64,000 nt of DNA from Hydrogenophaga sp. (GTDB lineage Bacteria; Pseudomonadota; Gammaproteobacteria; Burkholderiales; Burkholderiaceae_C): NCBI RefSeq assembly GCF_026125785.1, contig NZ_JAHCKL010000021.1, forward strand, positions 1 through 64,000, given 5' to 3'. Below the pieces are notes generated by a model. That model was not told the origin of the DNA and ran no database searches. It worked only from the letters and a program-made list of their open reading frames with translations. Numbering within the stretch: position 1 is the stretch's first letter; every line of letters starts with the position of its first letter. This document shows, in pieces, positions 25,577-33,334 of this stretch. The position numbers and the translations under genes were made by a program.

Positions 25577-27511
25577 GTGACAAACCTCCCGCCATCCTCG
25601 CCCGAAGCCCGACGGCCGATTCGTGAACTGCCCGACGAACTGATCAGCCAGATCGCGGCCGGTGAGGTGGTGGAGCGCCCGGCCTCGGTGGTGCGCGAGC
25701 TGGTGGACAACGCGCTGGATGCCGGCGCCACACAGGTCACGGTGCGGCTGCAGGCCGGCGGCGTGCGCCTCATCAGCGTGGAGGACGACGGCATCGGCAT
25801 CCTGCGCGACGAACTGCCCCACGCGCTCAAGCGCCACGCCACCAGCAAGATCGCCAGCCTCTCGGACCTCGAATCCGTGGGCACCATGGGTTTTCGCGGC
25901 GAGGCGCTGGCCGCCATCAACGCCATCGCCGAAGTCTCGCTGCTCACCCGGGTGGACACCGCAGGAGCGACCTCGCACGGCTGGCTGCTCGATGGACGCA
26001 GCGGCGAACTGCGGCCGACCGCCCGCGCGCGCGGCACCACGGTGGAGGTGCGGGAACTGTTCTTCGCCACGCCGGCGCGGCGCAAGTTCCTCAAGACCGA
26101 TGCCACCGAACTGGCGCACTGCATCGAGGCGGTGCGCCGCCATGCCCTGGCCCGCCCCGACGTGGGTTTCGCCATCTGGCACGAGGGCAAACTGGCGGCC
26201 CAATGGCGCGCCGTGCCCGGCGGTGGCATCGACGCGCTGCGCCAACGCCTGGCCGACGTGCTGGGTGAAGACTTCATCGAGCAGGCCGTTCCCGTGAGCT
26301 GGCCCGCCGAACCCACGGTGGCCAGCGAAGACCCGCACGCCGCGCAGCGCCTGCGCGTATGGGGTTTTGCGGGCGTGCCCGATGCGGCACGCTCTCGCGC
26401 CGACTGGCAGTTCGCCTACGTCAACGGCCGCTACGTGCGCGACAAGGTCATCACCCATGCCGCCCGCAGCGCGTACGAGGATGTGCTGCATGGCCAGCGG
26501 CAACCGGTGTATGCCCTGTTCGTCTCGCTGGACCCCGCGCGCGTGGACGTGAATGTGCACCCGACCAAGATCGAGGTGCGCTTCCGGGACAGCCGCGAGG
26601 TGCACCACGCCGTGCGCCACGCGGTGGAAGCGGCATTGGCGGTGCCACGCGCCGGCAGCGTGGCCGTGGCCGTGACCGCGCCAGCCCCGGCCACCGCACC
26701 GGGCTGGGCTCCCCCGCCACGGCAGGCCGGGCTGGCGTTCGCGCCGCGCGAACCCGAGGTCGGCCATCGGGTGAGCGACCTGGGTGCGTTGTGGGGCAGC
26801 GGGCCGGCAGGGGCTTCGACAGGCTCAGCCCGAACGGAGGGCATGGCATCCGTCGCTGGCCGGCCACCGCCCGTTCGGGCTGAGCCTGTCGAAGCCCTCA
26901 CCCAGTACCAACCTCTCCCCGAAGGCGACTGGCCGCTCGGCCGCGCCTTGGCCCAACTCCAGGGCGTCTACATCCTGGCCGAAAACACCCAGGGCCTGGT
27001 GGTGGTGGACATGCACGCCGCCCACGAGCGCATCGTCTACGAACGCCTCAAGCAGCAGCTCGACGACCGGCAGGTGGCCAGCCAGCCCTTGCTGATTCCG
27101 GCCACCTTCGCCGCCACCCCCGAGGAGGTGGCCACCGCCGAAGCCTGCGCCGAGGTGCTGGCCACGCTGGGCATGGAGGTGTCGCCGCTGTCGCCGCGCA
27201 CGCTGGCGGTGCGCGCCGTGCCCACCTCCCTGGCCCAGGGCGATCCGGTGGAACTGGCGCGCAGCGTGCTGGCCGAACTGGGCCAGCACGACGCCAGCAC
27301 CGTGGTCCAGCGCGCCCGCAACGAACTGCTGGCCACCATGGCCTGCCATGGCGCGGTGCGCGCGAACAGGCGCCTCACCCTGGACGAGATGAACGCCCTG
27401 CTTCGCCAGATGGAGATCACCGAACGCTCCGACCAGTGCAACCACGGCCGCCCCACCTGGCGCCAACTGGGCATGCGGGAGCTGGACGCACTGTTTTTGC
27501 GCGGACGCTAG
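25577..27511 (+). CDS. mutL: DNA mismatch repair protein MutL
   Basis: Links MutS recognition to strand incision. The 644-residue protein has the GHKL ATPase domain (NALDAGA, DDGIGI, GFRGEALAAI; residues about 10-330), a variable linker and the C-terminal dimerisation domain. The latter carries DMHAAHERIVYE, close to the DQHAxxExxxxE endonuclease motif, with ACHGAVRAN and CNHGRPT further on, so this MutL is predicted to nick DNA itself. Start GTG 25577 is chosen; TTG 25571 is possible and no good ribosome site is seen. Odd feature: residues about 412-440 in the linker are encoded by an 87-base palindromic repeat (26811-26897). Confidence 0.93.
   Translation: MTNLPPSSPEARRPIRELPDELISQIAAGEVVERPASVVRELVDNALDAGATQVTVRLQAGGVRLISVEDDGIGILRDELPHALKRHATSKIASLSDLESVGTMGFRGEALAAINAIAEVSLLTRVDTAGATSHGWLLDGRSGELRPTARARGTTVEVRELFFATPARRKFLKTDATELAHCIEAVRRHALARPDVGFAIWHEGKLAAQWRAVPGGGIDALRQRLADVLGEDFIEQAVPVSWPAEPTVASEDPHAAQRLRVWGFAGVPDAARSRADWQFAYVNGRYVRDKVITHAARSAYEDVLHGQRQPVYALFVSLDPARVDVNVHPTKIEVRFRDSREVHHAVRHAVEAALAVPRAGSVAVAVTAPAPATAPGWAPPPRQAGLAFAPREPEVGHRVSDLGALWGSGPAGASTGSARTEGMASVAGRPPPVRAEPVEALTQYQPLPEGDWPLGRALAQLQGVYILAENTQGLVVVDMHAAHERIVYERLKQQLDDRQVASQPLLIPATFAATPEEVATAEACAEVLATLGMEVSPLSPRTLAVRAVPTSLAQGDPVELARSVLAELGQHDASTVVQRARNELLATMACHGAVRANRRLTLDEMNALLRQMEITERSDQCNHGRPTWRQLGMRELDALFLRGR
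26811..26897. repeat. REP-like inverted repeat embedded in frame inside mutL
   Basis: A left arm at 26811-26837 beginning GGGCTTCGACAGGCTCAG and a right arm at 26871-26897 are perfect 27-base reverse complements, separated by 33 bases. The whole unit is 87 bases, a multiple of three, and adds about 29 residues (around TGSARTEG and PVRAEPVEA) to the MutL linker. The arm sequence resembles an intergenic REP-type palindrome that I recall from many proteobacteria. Confidence 0.9.
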
Positions 27512-27562
27512 TCAAAACAGGGCATCTCAGGGATGAAATGCTCCAAATAGCGCACAAATGGT

Positions 27563-27583
27563 GCATTTCGTGGCGCGAAATGC
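27563..27583. promoter_or_regulatory. Inverted repeat in the gdhA promoter region
   Basis: GCATTTCG-TGGCG-CGAAATGC is a perfect 8-base inverted repeat with 5-base spacer. A partly overlapping GCACAAATGGTGCA resembles half of an NtrC site. A possible -10 element CATAAT is at 27592-27597. These features sit 30-65 bases upstream of the preferred gdhA start. Confidence 0.5.
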
Positions 27584-27625
27584 GATCCTTGCATAATGTC
27601 ATGCACTGATATGAAGCACGACACC

Positions 27626-28969
27626 ATGAAAGCCACTTCGGTCCACCAGTTCCTCGAACACGTCGCTCAGCGCAACCCCCAGCAACCCGAATTCCTGCAG
27701 GCCGTCACCGAGGTGATGGAGAGCCTCTGGCCGTTCATCAGCGCCCATCCGCGCTACGCCGAACATGGGCTGCTCGAACGGCTGGTGGAGCCTGAGCGCG
27801 TGGTGATGTTCCGTGTTTCCTGGGTCAACGACCAGGGTGAAGTCCAGGTCAATCGCGGCTACCGCATCCAGCACAGCTCGGCCATTGGCCCCTACAAGGG
27901 TGGCATGCGGTTCCACCCCTCGGTGAACCTCTCGATCCTGAAATTCCTCGCCTTCGAGCAGACGTTCAAGAACGCGCTGACCACGCTGCCCATGGGCGGA
28001 GGCAAAGGTGGGTCCGACTTCGACCCCAAGGGCAAGAGCCCGGGCGAGGTGATGCGTTTCTGCCAGGCGCTGGTGAGCGAGCTGTTCCGCCACGTGGGCA
28101 GCGACACCGACGTACCGGCGGGCGACATCGGTGTCGGCGGGCGCGAAGTCGGCTTCATGGCCGGCATGATGAAGAAACTCAGCAACCGGGCGGACTGCGT
28201 GTTCACCGGCAAGGGCCTTGCGTTCGGCGGCTCGCTGATCCGGCCCGAGGCCACCGGCTACGGCACGGTCTATTTCGCCGAACAGATGCTCAAGCAGCAG
28301 GGCAAGGACTTCCAGGGCCTGCGCGTGAGCGTCTCGGGCTCCGGCAACGTGGCGCAGTATGCGGTGGAGAAAGCCATGGCGCTGGGCGCCAGGGTGGTGA
28401 CCGTCTCCGACTCCAGCGGCACCGTGATCGACGAGGACGGCTTCAGCCCCGAGAAACTCGCTGAACTCATGGAGGTGAAAAACCACCTCTATGGCCGCGT
28501 GAGCGACTACGCGCAGCGCACCAAGGCCCGCTTCGAACCCGGCGTGAAACCCTGGGCGGTGCCGGTGGACGTCGCGCTGCCCTGCGCCACACAGAACGAA
28601 CTGGACGCCGCCGACGCGGCCCTGCTGGTGCGCAACGGCGTGACCTGCGTGGCCGAGGGTGCGAACATGCCCACCACGATGGACGCGGTGGCCGTGTTCG
28701 AGCAGGCCGGCGTGCTGTATGCGCCAGGCAAGGCCAGCAACGCAGGCGGCGTGGCGACTTCCGGCCTTGAAATGAGCCAGAACGCCATGCGCCTGGCCTG
28801 GCCACGCGAGGAAGTCGACAGCCGTCTGCACACCATCATGGTCGGCATACACGAGGCCTGCCTGCGCCACGGGCGCCGCCCGGACGGCACCGTCAGCTAC
28901 GTGGACGGTGCCAACATAGCCGGCTTCGTGAAGGTGGCCGACGCGATGCTGGCTCAGGGCGTGGTGTAG
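27626..28969 (+). CDS. gdhA: NADP-type glutamate dehydrogenase
   Basis: Assimilates ammonia by reductive amination of 2-oxoglutarate to glutamate. From ATG 27626 the product is 447 residues, exactly the E. coli GdhA length, and begins MKATSVHQFLEHVAQRNP like other members; upstream in-frame ATGs at 27596 and 27611 overlap a likely -10 element. Catalytic and binding motifs are GPYKGGMRFHPSVN, LPMGGGKGGSDFDPKGKS and DVPAGDIGVGGRE, followed by the Rossmann part (SVSGSGNVAQYA). A palindrome upstream suggests specific control. Directly after the stop begins an 85-base tandem repeat. Confidence 0.94.
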   Translation: MKATSVHQFLEHVAQRNPQQPEFLQAVTEVMESLWPFISAHPRYAEHGLLERLVEPERVVMFRVSWVNDQGEVQVNRGYRIQHSSAIGPYKGGMRFHPSVNLSILKFLAFEQTFKNALTTLPMGGGKGGSDFDPKGKSPGEVMRFCQALVSELFRHVGSDTDVPAGDIGVGGREVGFMAGMMKKLSNRADCVFTGKGLAFGGSLIRPEATGYGTVYFAEQMLKQQGKDFQGLRVSVSGSGNVAQYAVEKAMALGARVVTVSDSSGTVIDEDGFSPEKLAELMEVKNHLYGRVSDYAQRTKARFEPGVKPWAVPVDVALPCATQNELDAADAALLVRNGVTCVAEGANMPTTMDAVAVFEQAGVLYAPGKASNAGGVATSGLEMSQNAMRLAWPREEVDSRLHTIMVGIHEACLRHGRRPDGTVSYVDGANIAGFVKVADAMLAQGVV

Positions 28970-28970
28970 A

Positions 28971-29270
28971 GCCCCCACGCTCCGCCGCTGCGCGGGTCGC
29001 TGCCCCCCGAGGGGGCTGACACCGCCTTGGGAGCGGCCCGGCGGCGGGGTCGGATCGCCCCCACGCTCCGCCGCTGCGCGGGTCGCTGCCCCCCAGGGGG
29101 GGCTGACCCCGCCTTGGGGCGGCCCGGCGGCGGGGTCCCTGGCCCCCACGCTCCGCCGCTGCGCGGGTCGCTGCCCCCCGAGGGGGCTGACCCCGCCTTG
29201 GGGCGGCCCGGCGGCGGGGTCCCTGGCCCCCACGCTCCGCCGCTGCGCGGGTCGCTGCCCCCCAGGGCGT
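28971..29270. repeat. 85-base GC-rich tandem repeat, about 3.5 copies
   Basis: Copies begin with GCCCCCACGCTCCGCCGCTG at 28971, 29057, 29142 and 29226 (unit lengths 86, 85, 84, last copy truncated near 29270). Each full unit contains a C-run/G-run hairpin around GCCCCC...GGGGGC and ends GGCGGCGGGGTC. The repeat starts one base after the gdhA stop. The 382-base gap up to the next gene holds nothing else I can recognise apart from 80 bases of leader before 29352. Confidence 0.92.
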
Positions 29271-29351
29271 GTGTGGTGGCACGGAACCTGCGGCACACTG
29301 TGCGACAGGCCGCCCTGAACTTTTTCGCACCATGGCGGCTCCATTTCCGCC

Positions 29352-30227
29352 ATGACTGCGCGCTTGCTCGCCTTCCTCATTGCCGCCCTGGCTCTGCTGG
29401 CCGGGTGCGCGACGCTGGACGAGAAGCAGCGGGAGTGGATCTTCCAGCCGTCGAACCGCAGTTGGGCTGGCGGTGTCGCCGCCGCCGAGGGCATGGAGGA
29501 TGTGTGGATTCCTTTTGACTCCCAGGTCACCGGCAAGCCCGTCAGGCTGCACGGCCTGTGGGCGGCGCGAGAGGATTTCCAGAACCGCCAGGACGCGCCC
29601 ATCCTGCTCTATCTGCACGGCGCACGCTTCAATGTGGTCGGTTCGGCGTTCCGGGCGCGGCGCATGCAGGAACTGGGTTTCTCGGTGCTGGCCATCGACT
29701 ACCGGGGTTTTGGCAAGAGCAGCAACGACCTCCCCTCGGAGTCCATGGCCTACGAGGATGCGCGCGCCGCCTGGGAATGGCTGGGCGAACGCTATCCAGG
29801 CCGGCCGCGCTACATCTTTGGCCATTCCCTTGGCGGTGCCATCGCCATCGAGCTGGCGGCGCAGGTGACGGACGAGGCCGGCACGGTGGTGGAGGGCACC
29901 TTCACATCCATCCCCGACGTGGTGAGCACCTTCAAATGGGGCTGGCTGCCGATCTCGCTGCTCATCACGCAGCGTTTCGAGGCCGTCAAGCGCGTGCCCG
30001 ATATCGGTGCGCCGCTGCTGGTGGTGCACGGCGGCGAAGACCGGCTGATCCAGCCCGAACTGGGGCGCCGGCTTTACGACGCGGCCAAGGGCCGCAAGGC
30101 CTTCGTGCTGGTCGAGGGTGGCTCGCACCACAACACCAATTCCGTTGGCCAGGCGCAGTACCGCCAGGCCCTGGCCGATCTCTTCGGCCTGCAGGAGCAC
30201 GGCGCCATCAAGGTCGTGGGCAACTGA
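29352..30227 (+). CDS. Alpha/beta hydrolase lipoprotein
   Basis: A 291-residue serine hydrolase anchored by a lipobox ALLAGC (Cys near residue 19). The core has LLYLHGARFN (oxyanion region), AIDYRGFGKSS, and the nucleophile elbow GHSLGG; a terminal EGGSHHNTN supplies the His. It resembles the BAAT/COG1073 family of membrane-anchored esterases; substrate unknown. It is followed by an MFS gene 49 bases downstream on the same strand. Confidence 0.85.
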   Translation: MTARLLAFLIAALALLAGCATLDEKQREWIFQPSNRSWAGGVAAAEGMEDVWIPFDSQVTGKPVRLHGLWAAREDFQNRQDAPILLYLHGARFNVVGSAFRARRMQELGFSVLAIDYRGFGKSSNDLPSESMAYEDARAAWEWLGERYPGRPRYIFGHSLGGAIAIELAAQVTDEAGTVVEGTFTSIPDVVSTFKWGWLPISLLITQRFEAVKRVPDIGAPLLVVHGGEDRLIQPELGRRLYDAAKGRKAFVLVEGGSHHNTNSVGQAQYRQALADLFGLQEHGAIKVVGN

Positions 30228-30276
30228 GCACACGGGGTGGCCGGCGGGCCGCGGGCCTTCTGCTACGCTCAACCGG

Positions 30277-31542
30277 ATGTCCGCGTCTCCCCCTGTCACC
30301 GCCGCCGCACGCGGCACCATGTCGCCCGGCCTGATCGTGCTGGTGCTTTCTCTGCTGCTGGGCCTGCAGCCCATCACCACCGACCTCTACCTGCCCGCCC
30401 TGCCCGCGCTGCGCGAGGGTTTCGGCGCACCCATGTCGCAGGCCCAGCTCACGCTCACGGCGCTGCTGCTGGCCTTCGGTGTCTCGCAACTTGCCTGGGG
30501 GCCGCTGTCGGACCGTTTCGGTCGCAGGCCCATCCTGCTGATGGGCATGTCGGCCTATGTGGCGGCGTCGGTGGGCAGCGCGTTTTCCTCGTCCATGGAG
30601 CAGCTCATCGTCTGGCGCGCGGTGCAGGGCGTGGCCCTGGGCGCGGGCGTGATGTGCGCGCGCGCCATCGTGCGCGACCTGTACGCACCGCTGGAGGGTG
30701 CGCGCGTGATGTCCAAGGGCCTCACGGGCCTGGGCGTGATCGCCTGCGGGGCCGCGCCCCTGGGCGGCCTGGTCTCGGACCTGTTCGGCTGGCGCGCCGC
30801 GCTGCTCGCGGTGGCGATCTTCGGCGCGCTCACGCTGACGGTGCTGGCGCTGCGCTTCCAGGAAACCCTGCCACAGCGCAACCCGAACGCGCTGCGGCCC
30901 GGTGTGCTGATCGGCACCTGGGCACAGATCGCGCGCCATCCCACCTTCTGGGCCTTCGCGGTCCTGGCCACGGCTTCGTATGGCGGGTTGTTCACCTTCC
31001 TGGCCGGTTCGTCCTTCGTGTTCATCCAGGTGCTGGGCCTGAGCAAGACCGCCTATGGCCTGCTGATGTTCAGCACCGCGTTCAGCTACATCCTGGGCAC
31101 GCTGCTGTGCCGCCGGCTGCTGCCGCGCTTCGGCATCCGGCGCACGGTGGCCATCGCCGGCGCGCTCACGCTCACCGCCGGCACCAGCATGGGCCTGCTG
31201 GCGTTGGCGGGGGTGCAGAACACCTGGGCCATCCTGGTGCCCTTCTACCTGTTCATGGTCGCGCACGGCGTGCACCAGCCGGTGGGGCAGAGCGGCGCGG
31301 TGGGCCCGTTCCCGCTGGCGGCGGGCGCGGCCTCGGCGCTCAGCGGATTTCTCATGATGGTGGCTGCCTTTCTCATGGGCGCCTGGCTCGGACGCAGCCT
31401 GGCCGGCATCGCGCAGGGCGCGGGCTCGGTGCTGCCATTGACCAACGGCATCTGGTTCTGGTGCGTGCTGATCGCGGCCACGGCCTGGACGCTGGTGCAG
31501 CGCCACGGCGAACCCAGGCCCGCGCCCGAACGTGTGAAATGA
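30277..31542 (+). CDS. Bcr/CflA-family drug efflux MFS transporter
   Basis: A 421-residue 12-helix transporter. [15 protein letters not shown] in helix 1 and [15 protein letters not shown] in the first loop are standard for Bcr/CflA, as is ARAIVRDLY in helix 4. Family members export chloramphenicol, bicyclomycin or sulfonamide-like compounds, but the substrate here is unknown. ATG 30277 was chosen because it begins just before the conserved first helix. The stop overlaps the miaA start (ATGA), so expression of the two is coupled. Confidence 0.88.
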   Translation: MSASPPVTAAARGTMSPGLIVLVLSLLLGLQPITTDLYLPALPALREGFGAPMSQAQLTLTALLLAFGVSQLAWGPLSDRFGRRPILLMGMSAYVAASVGSAFSSSMEQLIVWRAVQGVALGAGVMCARAIVRDLYAPLEGARVMSKGLTGLGVIACGAAPLGGLVSDLFGWRAALLAVAIFGALTLTVLALRFQETLPQRNPNALRPGVLIGTWAQIARHPTFWAFAVLATASYGGLFTFLAGSSFVFIQVLGLSKTAYGLLMFSTAFSYILGTLLCRRLLPRFGIRRTVAIAGALTLTAGTSMGLLALAGVQNTWAILVPFYLFMVAHGVHQPVGQSGAVGPFPLAAGAASALSGFLMMVAAFLMGAWLGRSLAGIAQGAGSVLPLTNGIWFWCVLIAATAWTLVQRHGEPRPAPERVK

Positions 31543-32510
31543 ACGCGCCACGCCCACGCTGCCTGGCACTGGCCGGCCCCACGGCCAGCGGCAAGAGCGC
31601 GGCCTCGCTGGCCATCGCGCGGCGCTGGCCGGTGGAGATCGTCAGCGTGGACTCCGCCCTGGTCTACCGGGGCATGGACATCGGCACCGCCAAGCCCACG
31701 GTGGCCGAACAGGCCCAGGTACCGCACCACCTCATTGACATCCTGGACCCTTTGCAGAGCTACAGCGCGGCGGACTTCGTGCGCGACGCCACCCGCCTGG
31801 TGCAGGCGATCGCCGAACGCGGCCGCACCGCGCTGCTGGTGGGCGGAACGCTGCTGTATTTCAAGGCCCTGCTCGATGGCCTGGACGAGATGCCCCCCTC
31901 GGACCCCGCCGTGCGCCGGGCCATCGACGCGCGTGCCCTGGCGCAGGGCTGGCCCGCGCTGCACGCCGAACTCGCCCGCGTGGATCCCCTGACAGCGGCG
32001 CGCCTGCCCTCCGGCGACGCGCAGCGCATCCAGCGCGCGCTGGAGGTGTACGCCGTGACGGGCCGACCCCTCTCCAGTTTCCACACCGGTGGCGCCGGCA
32101 AGACCACTGGCGTGCTCGCACAGAACGATCTGCTGGCCCTGGAACCGGTCGAGCGAAGCTGGCTGCACGAACGCATCGCGCAGCGCTTCGACGCCATGCT
32201 GGCCGGCGGCTTGCTCGACGAGGTGCGTCGCCTGCGCGCGCGCGGCGACCTCTCGCCCAGCCTGCCTTCCATGCGCTGCGTGGGCTACCGCCAGGCCTGG
32301 GAGGCCATGGATGCGCACGGCGAAACGCTGCAAGGAGCGCCGCTGGCAGAACTGCGCGAGCGCGGCATTGCCGCCACGCGCCAATTGGCCAAGCGCCAGC
32401 TCACCTGGCTGCGCGGGATGCCGGCGCGCCAGGTGGTGCCCTGCGATGCACCGGACGCCCTGGCCCAGGTGCTCCAGGCCGTCGAACAGCGGCTGGGAGC
32501 CCCCGCATGA
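31539..32510 (+). CDS. miaA: tRNA dimethylallyltransferase MiaA
   Basis: Adds dimethylallyl to A37 of tRNAs reading UNN codons. The 323-residue product has the P-loop GPTASGKS at residues 13-20, [27 protein letters not shown], the [19 protein letters not shown] segment and [11 protein letters not shown] near the end, all standard. It overlaps the MFS gene by four bases. In many betaproteobacteria miaA directly follows mutL; here gdhA, a repeat, a hydrolase and an MFS gene lie between. Confidence 0.95.
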   Translation: MNAPRPRCLALAGPTASGKSAASLAIARRWPVEIVSVDSALVYRGMDIGTAKPTVAEQAQVPHHLIDILDPLQSYSAADFVRDATRLVQAIAERGRTALLVGGTLLYFKALLDGLDEMPPSDPAVRRAIDARALAQGWPALHAELARVDPLTAARLPSGDAQRIQRALEVYAVTGRPLSSFHTGGAGKTTGVLAQNDLLALEPVERSWLHERIAQRFDAMLAGGLLDEVRRLRARGDLSPSLPSMRCVGYRQAWEAMDAHGETLQGAPLAELRERGIAATRQLAKRQLTWLRGMPARQVVPCDAPDALAQVLQAVEQRLGAPA

Positions 32511-32520
32511 GGACCCTCCC

Positions 32521-33171
32521 GTGCGTCTGACGGCCCAAGGCCTGGGCAAGCGCTATGGCGACACCGCGGTGTTCCAGGGCGTGGACCTGTGCGTCGAGCC
32601 GGGCGAGTTCCTCGCCATCGTGGGCGAGTCCGGCGTGGGCAAATCCAGCCTGCTCAACTGCCTGGCCGCGCTCGATGACTGGAGTGAGGGGCGCATCGTG
32701 CACGGGGAGACCGACCTCGGCGCGCTCAACGACAGCCAGCGCGCCCACTGGCGACGGGCCCACCTGGGCTTCGTGTTCCAGGCTTTCCACGTACTGCCCC
32801 ACCTGGACGTGGCGCAGAACGTGGGGCTGCCCCTGCTGCTGCTGGGCCGCCCCGACGCGGCGCGCGTGCAGCAGATGCTGGACGCGGTGGGCCTGGGTGG
32901 GCTGGGCGCGCGGCTGCCGGCCGAGCTCTCGGGCGGACAGCTGCAGCGCGTGGCCATCGCCCGCGCGCTGGTGCACCGCCCTGCTCTGTTGCTGGCCGAC
33001 GAACCCACCGGCAACCTGGATCCGGCCACGGCGGCCCAGGTCATGGATGTGCTGACGCAACAGGTGCGCGACAGCGGTGCCGCCTTGCTGCTGGTGACGC
33101 ATTCACAGGCCGCCGCGGCGCGCGCGGACCGGGTGTTGCTCCTGACCGCCAACGGCCTGCGGCCGACGTGA
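32521..33171 (+). CDS. Orphan ABC transporter ATPase, LolD/MacB-type
   Basis: A 216-residue ATPase with Walker [10 protein letters not shown] (residues about 35-43), Q-loop [18 protein letters not shown], signature [15 protein letters not shown] and Walker [14 protein letters not shown]. The Q-loop and signature are of the LolD/MacB subfamily that works with FtsX-type permeases. GTG 32521 follows GAGGA at good spacing, 10 bases after miaA. No permease is adjacent; the FtsX-type permease at 11102-13657, which lacks an ATPase, is the likeliest partner in this window. Confidence 0.9.
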   Translation: MRLTAQGLGKRYGDTAVFQGVDLCVEPGEFLAIVGESGVGKSSLLNCLAALDDWSEGRIVHGETDLGALNDSQRAHWRRAHLGFVFQAFHVLPHLDVAQNVGLPLLLLGRPDAARVQQMLDAVGLGGLGARLPAELSGGQLQRVAIARALVHRPALLLADEPTGNLDPATAAQVMDVLTQQVRDSGAALLLVTHSQAAAARADRVLLLTANGLRPT

Positions 33172-33282
33172 CCGCGCGCACGGCGCGCCATTTTTCAGAT
33201 GTCCCGGGCTGGGCGTCGGCCCCACATCGGGGTAAGGTGGGGCCTGCGCCTGCCGGAGCCACCGGGCAGAAAGAACCCGGCA

Positions 33283-33331
33283 TGTAACTAGATAACAATA
33301 AAATCAAACAAAATCCGGTAACTAAATTAGA
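33283..33331. promoter_or_regulatory. Two HexR-like operators upstream of zwf
   Basis: TGTAACTAGATAACA (33283-33297) and GGTAACTAAATTAGA (33317-33331) each match the HexR consensus TGTAATTAAATTACA at 12 of 15 positions. Their centres are 34 bases apart and the second ends three bases before the zwf ATG. HexR, an RpiR-family regulator that senses KDPG, controls zwf-edd-eda genes in many proteobacteria. No hexR gene is in the window. Confidence 0.6.
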
Positions 33332-33334
33332 AAC

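Noticed and set aside
26811-26897. Frameshift or pseudogene in mutL caused by the palindrome
   Set aside because: The element is 87 bases long, keeps the frame, has no stop codon, and conserved motifs continue on both sides.
28971-29270. CRISPR array
   Set aside because: Repeat units are about 85 bases and contiguous with no unique spacers, and no cas gene is present.
28893-30380. Minus-strand reading frames through the tandem repeats
   Set aside because: The protein would be the repeat translated in several frames plus antisense of the hydrolase; no ribosome site or domain.
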